From JANYLB01 sp963837715 (lineage in GTDB: Bacteria; Actinomycetota; Acidimicrobiia; IMCC26256; JANYLB01): a stretch of 64,000 nt of DNA. Position numbers and translations under genes: made by a program. The notes under the pieces are model-generated. The model saw only the letters and a program-made list of their open reading frames with translations. It had not been told where the DNA came from and ran no database searches. Positions 35,934 through 44,329 of this stretch are shown here, one piece after another (the stretch's first letter is position 1; each line of letters opens with the position of its first letter). Location: the NCBI GenBank assembly GCA_963837715.1, contig CAWIOF010000004.1, positions 1,178,001-1,242,000 of the forward strand, written 5' to 3'.

Positions 35934-36468
35934 TGCCTGCCCCGCGAACTTCCACATCCTCACCGTGCTCGTCGAGAACAAGTTCGGCGTGCTCGCACGT
36001 GTCTCGGGCTTGTTCTCGCGTCGTGGCTACAACATCTTCTCCCTCGCGGTCAGCCCGACCGAAGACGAGCGCTTCTCGCGGATGACCGTCGTCGTCGATG
36101 GCGATTCCGCGCCGATCGAACAGATCACGAAGCAGCTGAACAAGCTGATCCCGGTCGTGAAGGTGACGGAGCTGGCGGCGAGCGAAGCCGTCGAACGGGA
36201 GCTGATGCTCGCGACGGTGAAGGCCTCGGCGGAGTTCCGCTCACAGGTGACCGAGCTCGCCTCGATCTTCGAGGCGAAGATCCTCGACGTCGGCTTCGAG
36301 TCGATGACACTCATGGTCGCAGGCACGCCCGACACCCTCGATGCCATCACCGACCTGCTCACCCCATTCGGCGTCGTCGAGCTCCAACGCACGGGTCGCA
36401 TCGCCCTCCCGAAGCTCGCCCGCCGTCCGGCCCGCCGCCTGCGGGCCGTCAAGAACAAGACCGCCTAG
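35933..36468 (+). CDS. ilvN: Acetolactate synthase small (regulatory) subunit (one frameshift)
   Basis: About 178 residues. An N-terminal ACT domain starts HILTVLVENKFGVLARVSGL and binds valine for feedback inhibition. A C-terminal ALS_ss_C domain follows (LMLATVKASAEFRSQVTELA). A break around 35950, just after the start (net -1, probably a lost A giving PRNFHILTV), separates the ATG at 35933 from the body. The tail RRPARRLRAVKNKTA is unusually basic. It is translationally coupled to ilvB. Confidence 0.93.
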
Positions 36469-36506
36469 ATTCCTCCCGCCCCTCTGTTCGTGAACCAGGA
36501 GACCCA

Positions 36507-37535
36507 ATGCCCGCGATCATCCACTACGACGAAGACGCCGACCTCGGCCTGCTCCAGGGGCGAAAGGTCGCGGTCCTCGGCTACGGCTCACAGGGTCACG
36601 CGCACGCGCTGAACCTGTTGGAGTCGGGCGTCGACGTGCGGGTCGGCCTCCGCGAGGGCTCGTCGAGCCGGGAGAAGGCGGAGGCGGCCGGGCTGCCGGT
36701 GCTCACCACCGCGCAGGCGTGCGACGAAGCCGACGTGATCATGGTGCTCCTGCCCGACACCGAGCAGAAGAAGGTGTACGAGGCCGACATCGCACCGAAC
36801 CTCGAGGCCGGCGACTCGCTCGCGTTCGCGCACGGGTTCAACATCCACTTCAAGCAGATCACGCCGCCCGAGGGCGTCGACGTGTGGATGATCGCCCCCA
36901 AGGGTCCCGGCCACCTCGTGCGCCGCACCTACGAAGAGGGTGGCGGCGTGCCCGCGCTCGTGGCGGTCGACCACGACGCCACCGGCAAGGCACAGGCGGT
37001 CGCGCTCGCGTACGCCAAGGGCATCGGGGCGACCCGCGCCGGGGTGCTCGAGACGACCTTCCGCGAGGAGACCGAGACCGACTTGTTCGGTGAGCAGGTC
37101 GTGCTCTGCGGTGGCCTGGTGGAGCTCATCAAGGCGAGCTTCGACACGCTGGTCGAGGCGGGGTACCAGCCCGAGTCGGCCTACTTCGAGTGCCTCCACG
37201 AGGTGAAGCTCATCGTCGACCTCGTGTACGAGGGCGGCATCGAGAACATGCACTACTCCATCTCCGACACCGCCGAGTACGGCGACATGACCCGCGGTCC
37301 GCGCATCATCACCAACGACACCCGGGCCGAGATGCGCAAGATCCTCGACGAGATCCAGTCGGGCAAGTTCGCCGAGGAGTGGATCGCCGAGAACGAGGCC
37401 GGTCGTCCCAACTTCACCCGGCTGCGGGAGGAGAGCATGTCGCACCCGGTCGAGCGCGTCGGCAAGCAACTCCGGTCGATGATGCCGTGGATCGGCGCGG
37501 GCAAGGCCGCCCCGAAGGACGTCTCCGGCGGATAG
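36507..37535 (+). CDS. ilvC: Ketol-acid reductoisomerase, class I
   Basis: 342 residues, intact and of class I length. The Rossmann motif VLGYGSQGHAHALNL and the serine-containing loop LREGSSSREKAE point to NADPH preference. The catalytic metal and acid residues lie in LFGEQVVLCGG and the knotted C-terminal domain (FECLHEVKLIVDLVYEGG). AGGAG lies at five bases. It follows ilvN by 38 bases and closes the ilvBNC operon. Confidence 0.96.
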   Translation: MPAIIHYDEDADLGLLQGRKVAVLGYGSQGHAHALNLLESGVDVRVGLREGSSSREKAEAAGLPVLTTAQACDEADVIMVLLPDTEQKKVYEADIAPNLEAGDSLAFAHGFNIHFKQITPPEGVDVWMIAPKGPGHLVRRTYEEGGGVPALVAVDHDATGKAQAVALAYAKGIGATRAGVLETTFREETETDLFGEQVVLCGGLVELIKASFDTLVEAGYQPESAYFECLHEVKLIVDLVYEGGIENMHYSISDTAEYGDMTRGPRIITNDTRAEMRKILDEIQSGKFAEEWIAENEAGRPNFTRLREESMSHPVERVGKQLRSMMPWIGAGKAAPKDVSGG

Positions 37536-37614
37536 GGTTTTCGGCATGCCCGGCAATTGAGTCGCTGCAGGTCGTTCCAGGGTCCTGATCGGGGCGAGGC
37601 GACTCGCCCTCCGG

Positions 37615-38832
37615 GTGCTGCCGTTGGCGCGGCACCTGCCACTGGGTCTCGTCATGGGCCTGGTGTTGGTCGACGCGGCCGACGAGTGGTTCAGCTACCT
37701 GCCCGCGGGCGCGGCGCCCCAGATCCGCGTCGATCTCGGTCTCAGCTACGCGCAGCTCGGCCTGCTGCTCGTGCTCGTGCCCGCCGGTGGGATGCTCGGG
37801 AACGCGACGCTCGTCGCCGCCGACTTCGTCAGCCGTCGAGTGATCGCGAGCTCGGGGGCGCTGGCCTACGCCGCGTGCATGGCGGCCTTCGCGCTCGGCG
37901 ACTCGTTCGCGGTCCTCGCGGTGGCGTCGTTCGTCTGGGGTGCGGCGAGCGACGCGTTCGTGCACGGCGCCGGGCTCGCACTCGCTGATCTCGCGGGCGA
38001 CGACCTCGACGCCACGCTCGCGGGCAAGGACCTCATGGGGTCGCTCGGAACGATCGCGTCGCCGCTCGGCGTCGCGCTCGCGGCGTCGGCGGGCATCGGG
38101 TGGCGACCGCTGTTCGCGGCGGGCGCCTTCGCGATGGTGGGCTTCGGAGTGTGGCTCGCGTTCCAGCCACTCCCCGCGCCTGCGCCGGGTGGTCACACCC
38201 CGTGGAGTGCGATCCGGGGAACGCTGCGCGACCGACGGGTCTGGCGGATGACCGTCGTGCTCCTCCTCTGGGAGACGATCGAAGCCCCGTTCCTCGGACT
38301 CGCCGCGGCGGCGCTGGTGGCAACCGAGGGCTACTCCGACGGGGCCGCGGCCCTGCTCATCGGGACGTGGACCCTCGGCGCAACCCTCGGGTTCGCGGTG
38401 ATGACCGTTTGGCCGCCGCGCGGCGAGTCGACGATGCGCCGGGCCGCGGTGCTGCGTTGTGTCGCGATCGCCGCGATGGCGGTCGCGGGGATCCCCGTGG
38501 TCGTCGGTGTCGCGGCGTTCGTGGTCGGACTGTCGGGCGCACGGTTCTGGGTGCCGTACCAGTCGGCGGTGCTCCGGCTCCGGCCCGACCAGCGGGGGAC
38601 GACCTGGGCTGTGATCGCGGGTCTGTCGATCCCGGGGCTCGCGATCCCGCCCCTCCTCGGCGCGCTGGCCGATCAGCAGGGTTCACGGGTCGCACTCTGC
38701 GTCTTCGCGCTGATGCCGGCGCTCACGTTCGTCGTTCTCCTCACGCCGGTGGTGCCTAGGCTGCCGACGTGGTGGTCGTCGCGGTCCTCGTCGGATACCT
38801 CTGCGGGACGTTCCCGTCGGCCGACATCGTGA
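37615..38832 (+). CDS. MFS transporter
   Basis: 405 residues from GTG 37615. About 12 hydrophobic segments; the loop motif is degenerate (AADFVSRRVIASSG). GLSGARFWVPYQSAVLRLRPDQRG marks the late helices. No close family named. The last 64 bases overlap plsY, and the final residues (WWSSRSSSDTSAGRSRRPTS) look like out-of-frame plsY sequence. The true stop may have been lost to a small indel near 38740. The 79 bases after ilvC contain nothing recognisable. Confidence 0.75.
   Translation: MLPLARHLPLGLVMGLVLVDAADEWFSYLPAGAAPQIRVDLGLSYAQLGLLLVLVPAGGMLGNATLVAADFVSRRVIASSGALAYAACMAAFALGDSFAVLAVASFVWGAASDAFVHGAGLALADLAGDDLDATLAGKDLMGSLGTIASPLGVALAASAGIGWRPLFAAGAFAMVGFGVWLAFQPLPAPAPGGHTPWSAIRGTLRDRRVWRMTVVLLLWETIEAPFLGLAAAALVATEGYSDGAAALLIGTWTLGATLGFAVMTVWPPRGESTMRRAAVLRCVAIAAMAVAGIPVVVGVAAFVVGLSGARFWVPYQSAVLRLRPDQRGTTWAVIAGLSIPGLAIPPLLGALADQQGSRVALCVFALMPALTFVVLLTPVVPRLPTWWSSRSSSDTSAGRSRRPTS
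38757..38762 (+). promoter_or_regulatory. -10 box of plsY
   Basis: TAGGCT, six bases before the GTG at 38769, lies inside the end of the MFS gene. Predicts a separate leaderless transcript for plsY. Confidence 0.4.
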
Positions 38833-39371
38833 GTCGGATCGCGACCCGGGGCCGGATCGACCTGCGCCAGGCCGGGAGTGGGAACCCGGGTGGGCTGAAC
38901 GCGATGCAGCAGATCGGAACCGCATGGGGTGTGGTCGTGATCGTGCTCGACTTCCTGAAGGGCACGGTCGGCGCGCTGGCCGGGTGGGCGATCGCCGGCG
39001 ACGCCGGTGCGTACGCGGCGGCGACCGCGACGATCGCCGGACACATCTTCCCGGTCTGGACGCGCTTCCGGGGTGGCAAGGGAGTCGCGACGTCGGCGGG
39101 TGCGTGCCTGGCGGTGTTCCCCGCGTTCTTCCCGATCGACGCGGTCGTGGCCGCGCTCGGCACGGTGAAGACCCGTCGACCCGAGCGCACGATCCTCGCG
39201 AACGCGGTGGTGTGGGTCGGGTCGTCGCTGCTCTGGTGGGGGCTGGGGTGGCCGAACCTCTGGGGGCCACCCGCCACGATCGGCATCGTCGTGTTCTCGG
39301 TGATCGGGACCCTGCTCATCCTCGGCAAGTTCCGGGCTGCGGCCGTGGCCGCGCGACGCGAGGCGCCGTGA
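38769..39371 (+). CDS. plsY: Glycerol-3-phosphate acyltransferase PlsY-like
   Basis: 200 residues with five or so membrane helices. Acyl-phosphate-dependent first step of phospholipid synthesis. Motif 1 reads GSGNPGGLNAMQ where most PlsY have GSGNPGATNV; motif 2, FRGGKGVATSAG, is standard. The motif-1 variant may mark a paralog with another role, as actinobacteria often carry more than one PlsY-like protein. Followed after 13 bases by degV. Confidence 0.8.
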   Translation: MVVVAVLVGYLCGTFPSADIVSRIATRGRIDLRQAGSGNPGGLNAMQQIGTAWGVVVIVLDFLKGTVGALAGWAIAGDAGAYAAATATIAGHIFPVWTRFRGGKGVATSAGACLAVFPAFFPIDAVVAALGTVKTRRPERTILANAVVWVGSSLLWWGLGWPNLWGPPATIGIVVFSVIGTLLILGKFRAAAVAARREAP

Positions 39372-39384
39372 CCGTATCGACCCC

Positions 39385-40206
39385 GTGATCGGGCTCGTGA
39401 CCGACTCGAGCTCGCAGATGCCGGCGCTGCTGCGCGACCGCTTCACCGTCACGGTCGTTCCCCTGGTGGTCGTCCTCGACGGCGAACCGTTCCACGAGGG
39501 CGTCGACATCACGACCGAAGCGTTCTACGCGCGACTGGCCGAGGGCGCCACGGTGTCGACATCGGCTCCGTCGCCCGGCGACTTCCTCGTTGCGTACGAG
39601 GCGGCTGCAGACCGGGGTGTCGAAGCGATCGTCTCGGTGCACATCGGGTCGAACACGTCGGCGACCGTCGCCGCGGCCGGGATCGCCGCACGGGAGAGCC
39701 GGGTGCCGGTCGAGATCGTCGACACCGGCACCGCGTCGTTCGCAGTGGCCTGCTGCGTGTGGGCCGCGGGCGACGCGATCGCGGCCGGCGCCGACCCGGC
39801 AACCGTGGCACGCGCCGCCGCGACCGCCGCCGAGCAGGTCGACAACGTGTTCGTGATGGGTGGGCTGGATCTGGCCCGTCGGGGCGGGCGTCTCGACGCG
39901 TCGATCGGCGACGCCGACGGACTTCCCGTGCTCGCCCTCGCCGACGGTTCGATCGGTGCGGTCGGCCGGATCGCGACCGCCGACGACGCGATCGACGCGA
40001 TGGTCGACTACCTCGCGAAGAAGGCGGCCGGGGTGCCCCAGCGTGTCGGGGTGGGCGACGCCCTCACGCCGACGCTCGCCGCGACCTTCGCCGACCGGCT
40101 CCGGGGGCGAGCCGATGTGGCCGAGGTCGTGCGGTACGAGGTCGGACCGTCGGTCGGGGTCCACACCGGACCCGGGACCCTCGGGGCGTGCTTCTTCCCC
40201 GCCTGA
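39385..40206 (+). CDS. DegV-family fatty-acid-binding protein
   Basis: 273 residues from GTG 39385. The opening IGLVTDSSSQMPALLRDRF, the early VVPLVVVLDGEPFHEGVDI and VSTSAPSPGDFL are the standard DegV N-terminal domain. IVSVHIGSNTSATVAAA lines the lipid pocket. These proteins present fatty acids (FakB-like). Location right behind plsY fits fatty-acid supply to phospholipid synthesis; no FakA kinase is seen here. Confidence 0.9.
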   Translation: MIGLVTDSSSQMPALLRDRFTVTVVPLVVVLDGEPFHEGVDITTEAFYARLAEGATVSTSAPSPGDFLVAYEAAADRGVEAIVSVHIGSNTSATVAAAGIAARESRVPVEIVDTGTASFAVACCVWAAGDAIAAGADPATVARAAATAAEQVDNVFVMGGLDLARRGGRLDASIGDADGLPVLALADGSIGAVGRIATADDAIDAMVDYLAKKAAGVPQRVGVGDALTPTLAATFADRLRGRADVAEVVRYEVGPSVGVHTGPGTLGACFFPA

Positions 40207-40234
40207 TCGCCGTGATTGTGTCGGGCCGGGCCGG

Positions 40235-40738
40235 TCAGCGGAGGTAGTCGGCCTCGGGCCCGCTCCTGTGGGTGGCGTCGATCTCGACGCCGATCGCGTC
40301 GACGGCCTGCGCGGCGCCGAGCACGACGAATTCTGCCTCGTTGTGCGCGCGTACCGTTCCGGCGAGGTCCCGGACGTCGGTGTTCGTCGTGATCCGTTCG
40401 TCGGTGCGATCGACGAGTACAGCCTCAACCCGGTAGGGGACGCCGATCCGCACCGGTCGTTCGAACGTGGTCGTGGTCCGGTGGGTGAGGGCGAATTTCC
40501 CGCCCACCGCGATCGTGGCCCAAGCAGCCGCTTCGTCGAGCACCGCGAGGGTCACCCCGCCGTGCACGTACATCGGCGCGCCCGAGAACGTGTCGTCGAG
40601 GGTGAACTCGGCGAAGACGACATCGGACTCGTCGTCGTGGAAGAACGGGATCTGCAAGCCACCCGCGTTCCGCGGCTCGCACACGAAGCAGTTGGTCTCG
40701 AACCCCCAGCGGGAGTTCTCGAGTCGGGTGATCGCCAT
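40235..40738 (-). CDS. Hot-dog thioesterase (PaaI/4HBT family)
   Basis: 167 residues. The hot-dog core shows FSGAPMYVHGGVTLAVLDEAA, with the conserved HGG and the acid residue in LDE. The N-terminal ETNCFVCEPRNAGGLQI resembles FcoT/THEM4-like entry strands. Hydrolyses acyl-CoA thioesters; the chain length is unknown. It is transcribed together with the FAD reductase gene upstream, 11 bases away on the minus strand. Confidence 0.83.
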   Translation of the reverse strand: MAITRLENSRWGFETNCFVCEPRNAGGLQIPFFHDDESDVVFAEFTLDDTFSGAPMYVHGGVTLAVLDEAAAWATIAVGGKFALTHRTTTTFERPVRIGVPYRVEAVLVDRTDERITTNTDVRDLAGTVRAHNEAEFVVLGAAQAVDAIGVEIDATHRSGPEADYLR

Positions 40739-40749
40739 CGCCGGACCGC

Positions 40750-42156
40750 CTACTTTCCCCGTCGCACGAGCCAGCCCAGCTTCTCGGCCTTCTCGAAGGC
40801 GGCATCACCCGCGAGCTGGCCGATGGCCGTGGAGATGGTGGGGTAGACGTGCATGAACCCGGCCAGCGCGTCGAGCTTGAGTCGCTCGGTGATCGCGAGC
40901 GCGAACTCGTGGATCATCTCCCCGGCGGCCGGCGCGAGGACGTGTGCACCCACGATCTGGCGCCGGTGGGTGACGATGATCACGGCACCGGCAGTCGTAC
41001 CGTCGGACCTGGCGCGGTCGTTGTGGTTCAGGTCCCGGCGCCACACCTCGATGTCGTCTCCGTGTTCTGCCCGCGCCTCGGCTTCGGTCAGCCCGGCGTG
41101 CGCCAGCTCGGGATCGGTGAACGTGCACCACGGCACCATCGCAGTCACCTTCCCCTTTCCGGGGAAGAACATGTCTCGAACGGCGCGAACGCTCTCGTAG
41201 GCGGCCGAGTGCGTGAATCGGTGACGACCCACGACGTCGCCGCACGCGTACACGGAGTGGACGACGGTTCGGCCACGATCGTCGACCGTGATGCCCCGCG
41301 GCCCGACTCCGATGCCGAGCGCCTCGAGGCCGAGGCCCTCCACGTTTGCGATCCGACCGACGGCGACGAGCAACTCATCGGCTTCCCAGCGTCGCGCCTC
41401 GCCATCTTGACGGGCGTAGACGACCTTCTTGCCGTGTTCGACCGCGACCCGTTCGGTCTCGACGTCGAACTGGAGATCCATACCTTCGGCGCGGAGCGCG
41501 CCGACGAGGAGGTCGACGAGGGTGGGTTCATCGCGGGGGAGCACTCGTGGTCCGCGCTGGAGCAACGTCGTGGGGATCCCGAGCCGGGTGAACGCCTGGA
41601 CCATCTCGACGGCGATGGGCCCGCCGCCGATGTTGATGAAGCTCGCGGGAGGGTCGGTGAGCTCGAACACGTCTTCACTGGTCAGGAAGCCGGTGTCGGC
41701 GAGGCCTGGAACCTGGGCCGGGGCGGGGCGACTGCCGGTGCAGAGCAACACGAAGCGCGTGTCGATGACGCGCTCTCCGACAGCGACATGGTTGCCGTCG
41801 AGCAGCCGCGCGTCGCCGAGCACCACGTCGATACCCATCGCGGTGAATCGCGCGGGGTCGTCGTCGGTGCCGGCGATCTCCTGTTGGATCGCGCGGATGC
41901 GGTTCCACACCGCGACGCGATCCACGACCGGTTCGACCGCCTGCATGCCGAACGCGTCGGCGGTGCGCAGGTGGTGCGCGACCTTCGCCGACGCGAGCAA
42001 CGCCTTGCTCGGGACGCACCCCGTCCACAGGCAGTCGCCTCCGACCCGAGCACGTTCGACGATCGCGACGCGGAGATCGAGGGTGGACGCGAATTCCGCC
42101 GCGACCATGCCGGCAGAACCCATCCCGACGATGACGAGGTCGTACCGCGGCGCCAA
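40750..42156 (-). CDS. FAD pyridine-nucleotide disulfide oxidoreductase (mercuric reductase/LpdA-like)
   Basis: About 468 residues from TTG 42156, which has AGAGGAAG upstream and lies 25 bases after a TAGATT box; an ATG at 42228 would lie before that box. The FAD motif IVGMGSAGMVAAEFAS, the redox-active cysteine pair in GGDCLWTGCVPSKALL, the NAD motif INIGGGPIAVEMVQAF and the second FAD motif SVYACGDVVG are intact. The dimer-interface HAHVLAPAAGEMIHEF-like segment carries the usual acid pair. No mercury-binding N-terminal domain or C-terminal cysteine pair, so mercury reduction is not supported. Divergent from the ferritin-like pair. Confidence 0.87.
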   Translation of the reverse strand: MAPRYDLVIVGMGSAGMVAAEFASTLDLRVAIVERARVGGDCLWTGCVPSKALLASAKVAHHLRTADAFGMQAVEPVVDRVAVWNRIRAIQQEIAGTDDDPARFTAMGIDVVLGDARLLDGNHVAVGERVIDTRFVLLCTGSRPAPAQVPGLADTGFLTSEDVFELTDPPASFINIGGGPIAVEMVQAFTRLGIPTTLLQRGPRVLPRDEPTLVDLLVGALRAEGMDLQFDVETERVAVEHGKKVVYARQDGEARRWEADELLVAVGRIANVEGLGLEALGIGVGPRGITVDDRGRTVVHSVYACGDVVGRHRFTHSAAYESVRAVRDMFFPGKGKVTAMVPWCTFTDPELAHAGLTEAEARAEHGDDIEVWRRDLNHNDRARSDGTTAGAVIIVTHRRQIVGAHVLAPAAGEMIHEFALAITERLKLDALAGFMHVYPTISTAIGQLAGDAAFEKAEKLGWLVRRGK

Positions 42157-42187
42157 TTCGGGGCTTCCTCTCCGTCGATCAGGGGCG

Positions 42188-42193
42188 AATCTA
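42188..42193 (-). promoter_or_regulatory. -10 box of the FAD reductase gene
   Basis: TAGATT on the minus strand. It implies a short leader of about 25 bases carrying a ribosome site before TTG 42156. Confidence 0.4.
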
Positions 42194-42263
42194 ATCCGGG
42201 TCGCAAGGGTGCTCCGAAGACCCTGCATCGTCCGGACCCCTCGGGCGGAGAAGAGGAGCCAAC

Positions 42264-43105
42264 ATGACGATCGATGAACGCGAGCTCGCCGAGCTCACGC
42301 AGCGATCCCGAGACGTGCACGCGGATGCGATGCACGAGGCTCGGGAACCCTTGGCCGAGATCGTGGAAGTCGGTCAGGAACAGCGGTCCCGCAACGAGAT
42401 CGACCCCGAAGCGGGTCGGGTGTTCGCCTCCAAGCGCAACGCTCGCCTCGGCAAGGGTCTGGGTCTGCTCGGTGGAGTCGGCATCGGAGCCGCGATCCTC
42501 GGTCTCTTCGAGCGTCCCGCGTTCGCCGACAAGGACTCCGACATCCAGATGCTGCAGACCGCAGCGTCGATCGAGGTGCTCGCGATCGCGGCGTACGAAG
42601 CGGTGCTCGGACTGCCGTTCGCCGGTGATCTGCCCGCAGTCGTCCAGACGTTCGTGACCACCACCAAGGACCAGCACGCCGAGCACCTGGCGGCGTTCAA
42701 CGCGGCGGCCACGGCTCTCGGCGGTGCCGAGCAGACGATGGCCGACCCGGTGTTGGCCAAGGTCGTCGAGGACGCCACGCCCGGACTCACAGGTCCCGGC
42801 CCGGTCCTCGAGCTCGCGATCGCTGTTCGGAAGACGGCGCGGCGCAGACCTACGTCGCCAACGTCGGTGCGTTGGAAGACGAGAACGCCAAGAAGGTCAC
42901 GGCCAGCATCATGGGTGTCGAGGCGCAGCACGTCTCGATCCTCCTCGCGGTCAAGGCCCTGCTCGACGGCGGACTCGTCGACCAGATCGCACTGCCGCCG
43001 GCCGACCTGAACGCACTCCCGGCCGCGGCCGGCAGCGTCGGCTTCCCCAACGCCTTCTACCCGATCGACATGGCGCGCCCTGCAGATGAAGGAGCCGTGA
43101 AATGA
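42264..43105 (+). CDS. Ferritin-like domain protein, membrane-anchored (one frameshift)
   Basis: About 279-281 residues. ATG 42264 follows GAGGAG. A polar N-terminal tail of about 50 residues leads to a hydrophobic stretch (GKGLGLLGGVGIGAAILGLF) that anchors or exports it. The body is a four-helix ferritin-like bundle: SIEVLAIAAYEAVLG and TKDQHAEHLAAFNAAATALGG carry candidate Glu/His iron ligands. A break near 42833 is net +2 or -1; removing two bases gives LAIASEDGAAQTYVANVGAL, equal in spacing to the next gene's LALALEDSAAATYL. Overlaps the next gene by ATGA. Confidence 0.8.
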
Positions 43106-43941
43106 CCCCGCGCGACGACAACCACCAGGAGCCGATCGCCATCAGTGAGCGACAGCTCACCCAGATGACGACGCACCTCGAAGAGGCGCACCAGGCCACG
43201 TTGCCCGTGATGCAGCAAGCGGTTGCAGACTGGGACGAACGACTCCGGACGGAGAACACCCCCGACGAGCTCGCCGAGATGCGGGCGAAGTTCGGGCGTC
43301 CGAGCCGCCGTGGCTTCCTGATCGGCGCCGGTGCGACGCTCGGTGGGCTCGTGCTCGCCGCGTGCTCCTCCGACGACGACTCGACGTCTTCGGGCTCGAG
43401 CTCCTCGAACACCAAGGCGTCGGCGAACACCGCGCTGGCCACCGACCTGAAGATCGCTGCCCTCGCGGCAGCGCTCGAGAACACTGCGGTCGCGACGTAC
43501 CAGGCCGGGATCGACGCGGCCACGGCCGGCAAGCTCGGTACCGTGCCTCCGGCGATCGTCACGTTCGCGACGACCGCGCAACAGCAGCACAAGGATCACG
43601 CGGCAGCGTGGAACGCGATCATCACCGGTGCCGGCAAGCCGGCAGTCGACGGCATCGACACCACGGTGAACGACGCCCTCGTGCAGCCGGAGTTCGCGAA
43701 GGTCACCGACGTCGCCGGGCTGGCCAAGCTCGCGCTGGCGTTGGAAGACTCCGCGGCTGCGACCTACCTGAGCGTGATCCCCGTCGTCAGCGACCCCGGT
43801 GGGGTCAAGACGGTGGCCACGATCCAGCCGGTCGAGATGCAGCACTCGGCGATCTTGAACTTCGTGCTCGGGCAGTACCCCGTTCCGAACGCGTTCGCCA
43901 AGACCGACGGTGCCCGCACCCTCAGCGACAAGATCGGTTAG
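43102..43941 (+). CDS. Tat-exported ferritin-like lipoprotein
   Basis: 279 residues. A Tat signal SRRGFLIGAGATLGGLVLAAC ends in a lipobox cysteine, so it should be folded in the cytoplasm, exported and lipid-anchored. A Ser-rich linker precedes a ferritin-like bundle with AAALENTAVATYQAGIDAA, AQQQHKDHAAAW and VEMQHSAILNFVLGQ. It pairs with the preceding homolog through ATGA overlap; the two may form a heteromeric extracytoplasmic metal or redox protein. Its 3' end overlaps the coiled-coil gene by four bases. Confidence 0.85.
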   Translation: MTPRDDNHQEPIAISERQLTQMTTHLEEAHQATLPVMQQAVADWDERLRTENTPDELAEMRAKFGRPSRRGFLIGAGATLGGLVLAACSSDDDSTSSGSSSSNTKASANTALATDLKIAALAAALENTAVATYQAGIDAATAGKLGTVPPAIVTFATTAQQQHKDHAAAWNAIITGAGKPAVDGIDTTVNDALVQPEFAKVTDVAGLAKLALALEDSAAATYLSVIPVVSDPGGVKTVATIQPVEMQHSAILNFVLGQYPVPNAFAKTDGARTLSDKIG

Positions 43942-44228
43942 TTCCCGCCCCCGCTCCCGGGGGGATCAGCGGCCTCGGCCTCGGCCTTCGCCTTCGCTGC
44001 TTCGGCGGCGCTGATCTCCCCGACGAGCGCGGTGATCTGCGCGTCGGCATCGGCCGGTGCACCACCGGTCTGCACCCGGTAGACGAGATCGCCGATCTGC
44101 TCCTTGATCGCACTGATCTGCTTGTCGGTCTTGAAGTCGTCGAACTTGTCCTGGCCGGCCTCTGCGAGTTGCTGGGCCTTCTCGCCCATCTGCTTCGAGG
44201 TCTCCTTGACCTTGTCGAGGAATCCCAC
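43938..44228 (-). CDS. Small charged coiled-coil protein
   Basis: 96 residues from GTG 44228. MGFLDKVKETSKQMGEKAQQ begins an amphipathic helix that continues to a glycine/alanine-rich, acidic tail ending GSGGGN. Proteins of this shape (short Lys/Glu helix after MGFLDK) are common hypothetical proteins in Actinomycetota. No membrane segment. Convergent with the ferritin-like lipoprotein gene. Function unknown. Confidence 0.7.
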   Translation of the reverse strand: MGFLDKVKETSKQMGEKAQQLAEAGQDKFDDFKTDKQISAIKEQIGDLVYRVQTGGAPADADAQITALVGEISAAEAAKAKAEAEAADPPGSGGGN

Positions 44229-44329
44229 GGTGTCACTCCCATCACGAGGCGCCGGTTTCCCGCGACGCTATCGGAGCGCCGATGGCGTCGATTCGATTCG
44301 CCCCGGTTCGACTCGGGTAGAACCGAGCC

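Noticed and set aside
40750..42156. Mercuric reductase (merA)
   Set aside because: No N-terminal heavy-metal domain, no C-terminal cysteine pair and no mer genes; only the general disulfide-reductase fold is supported.
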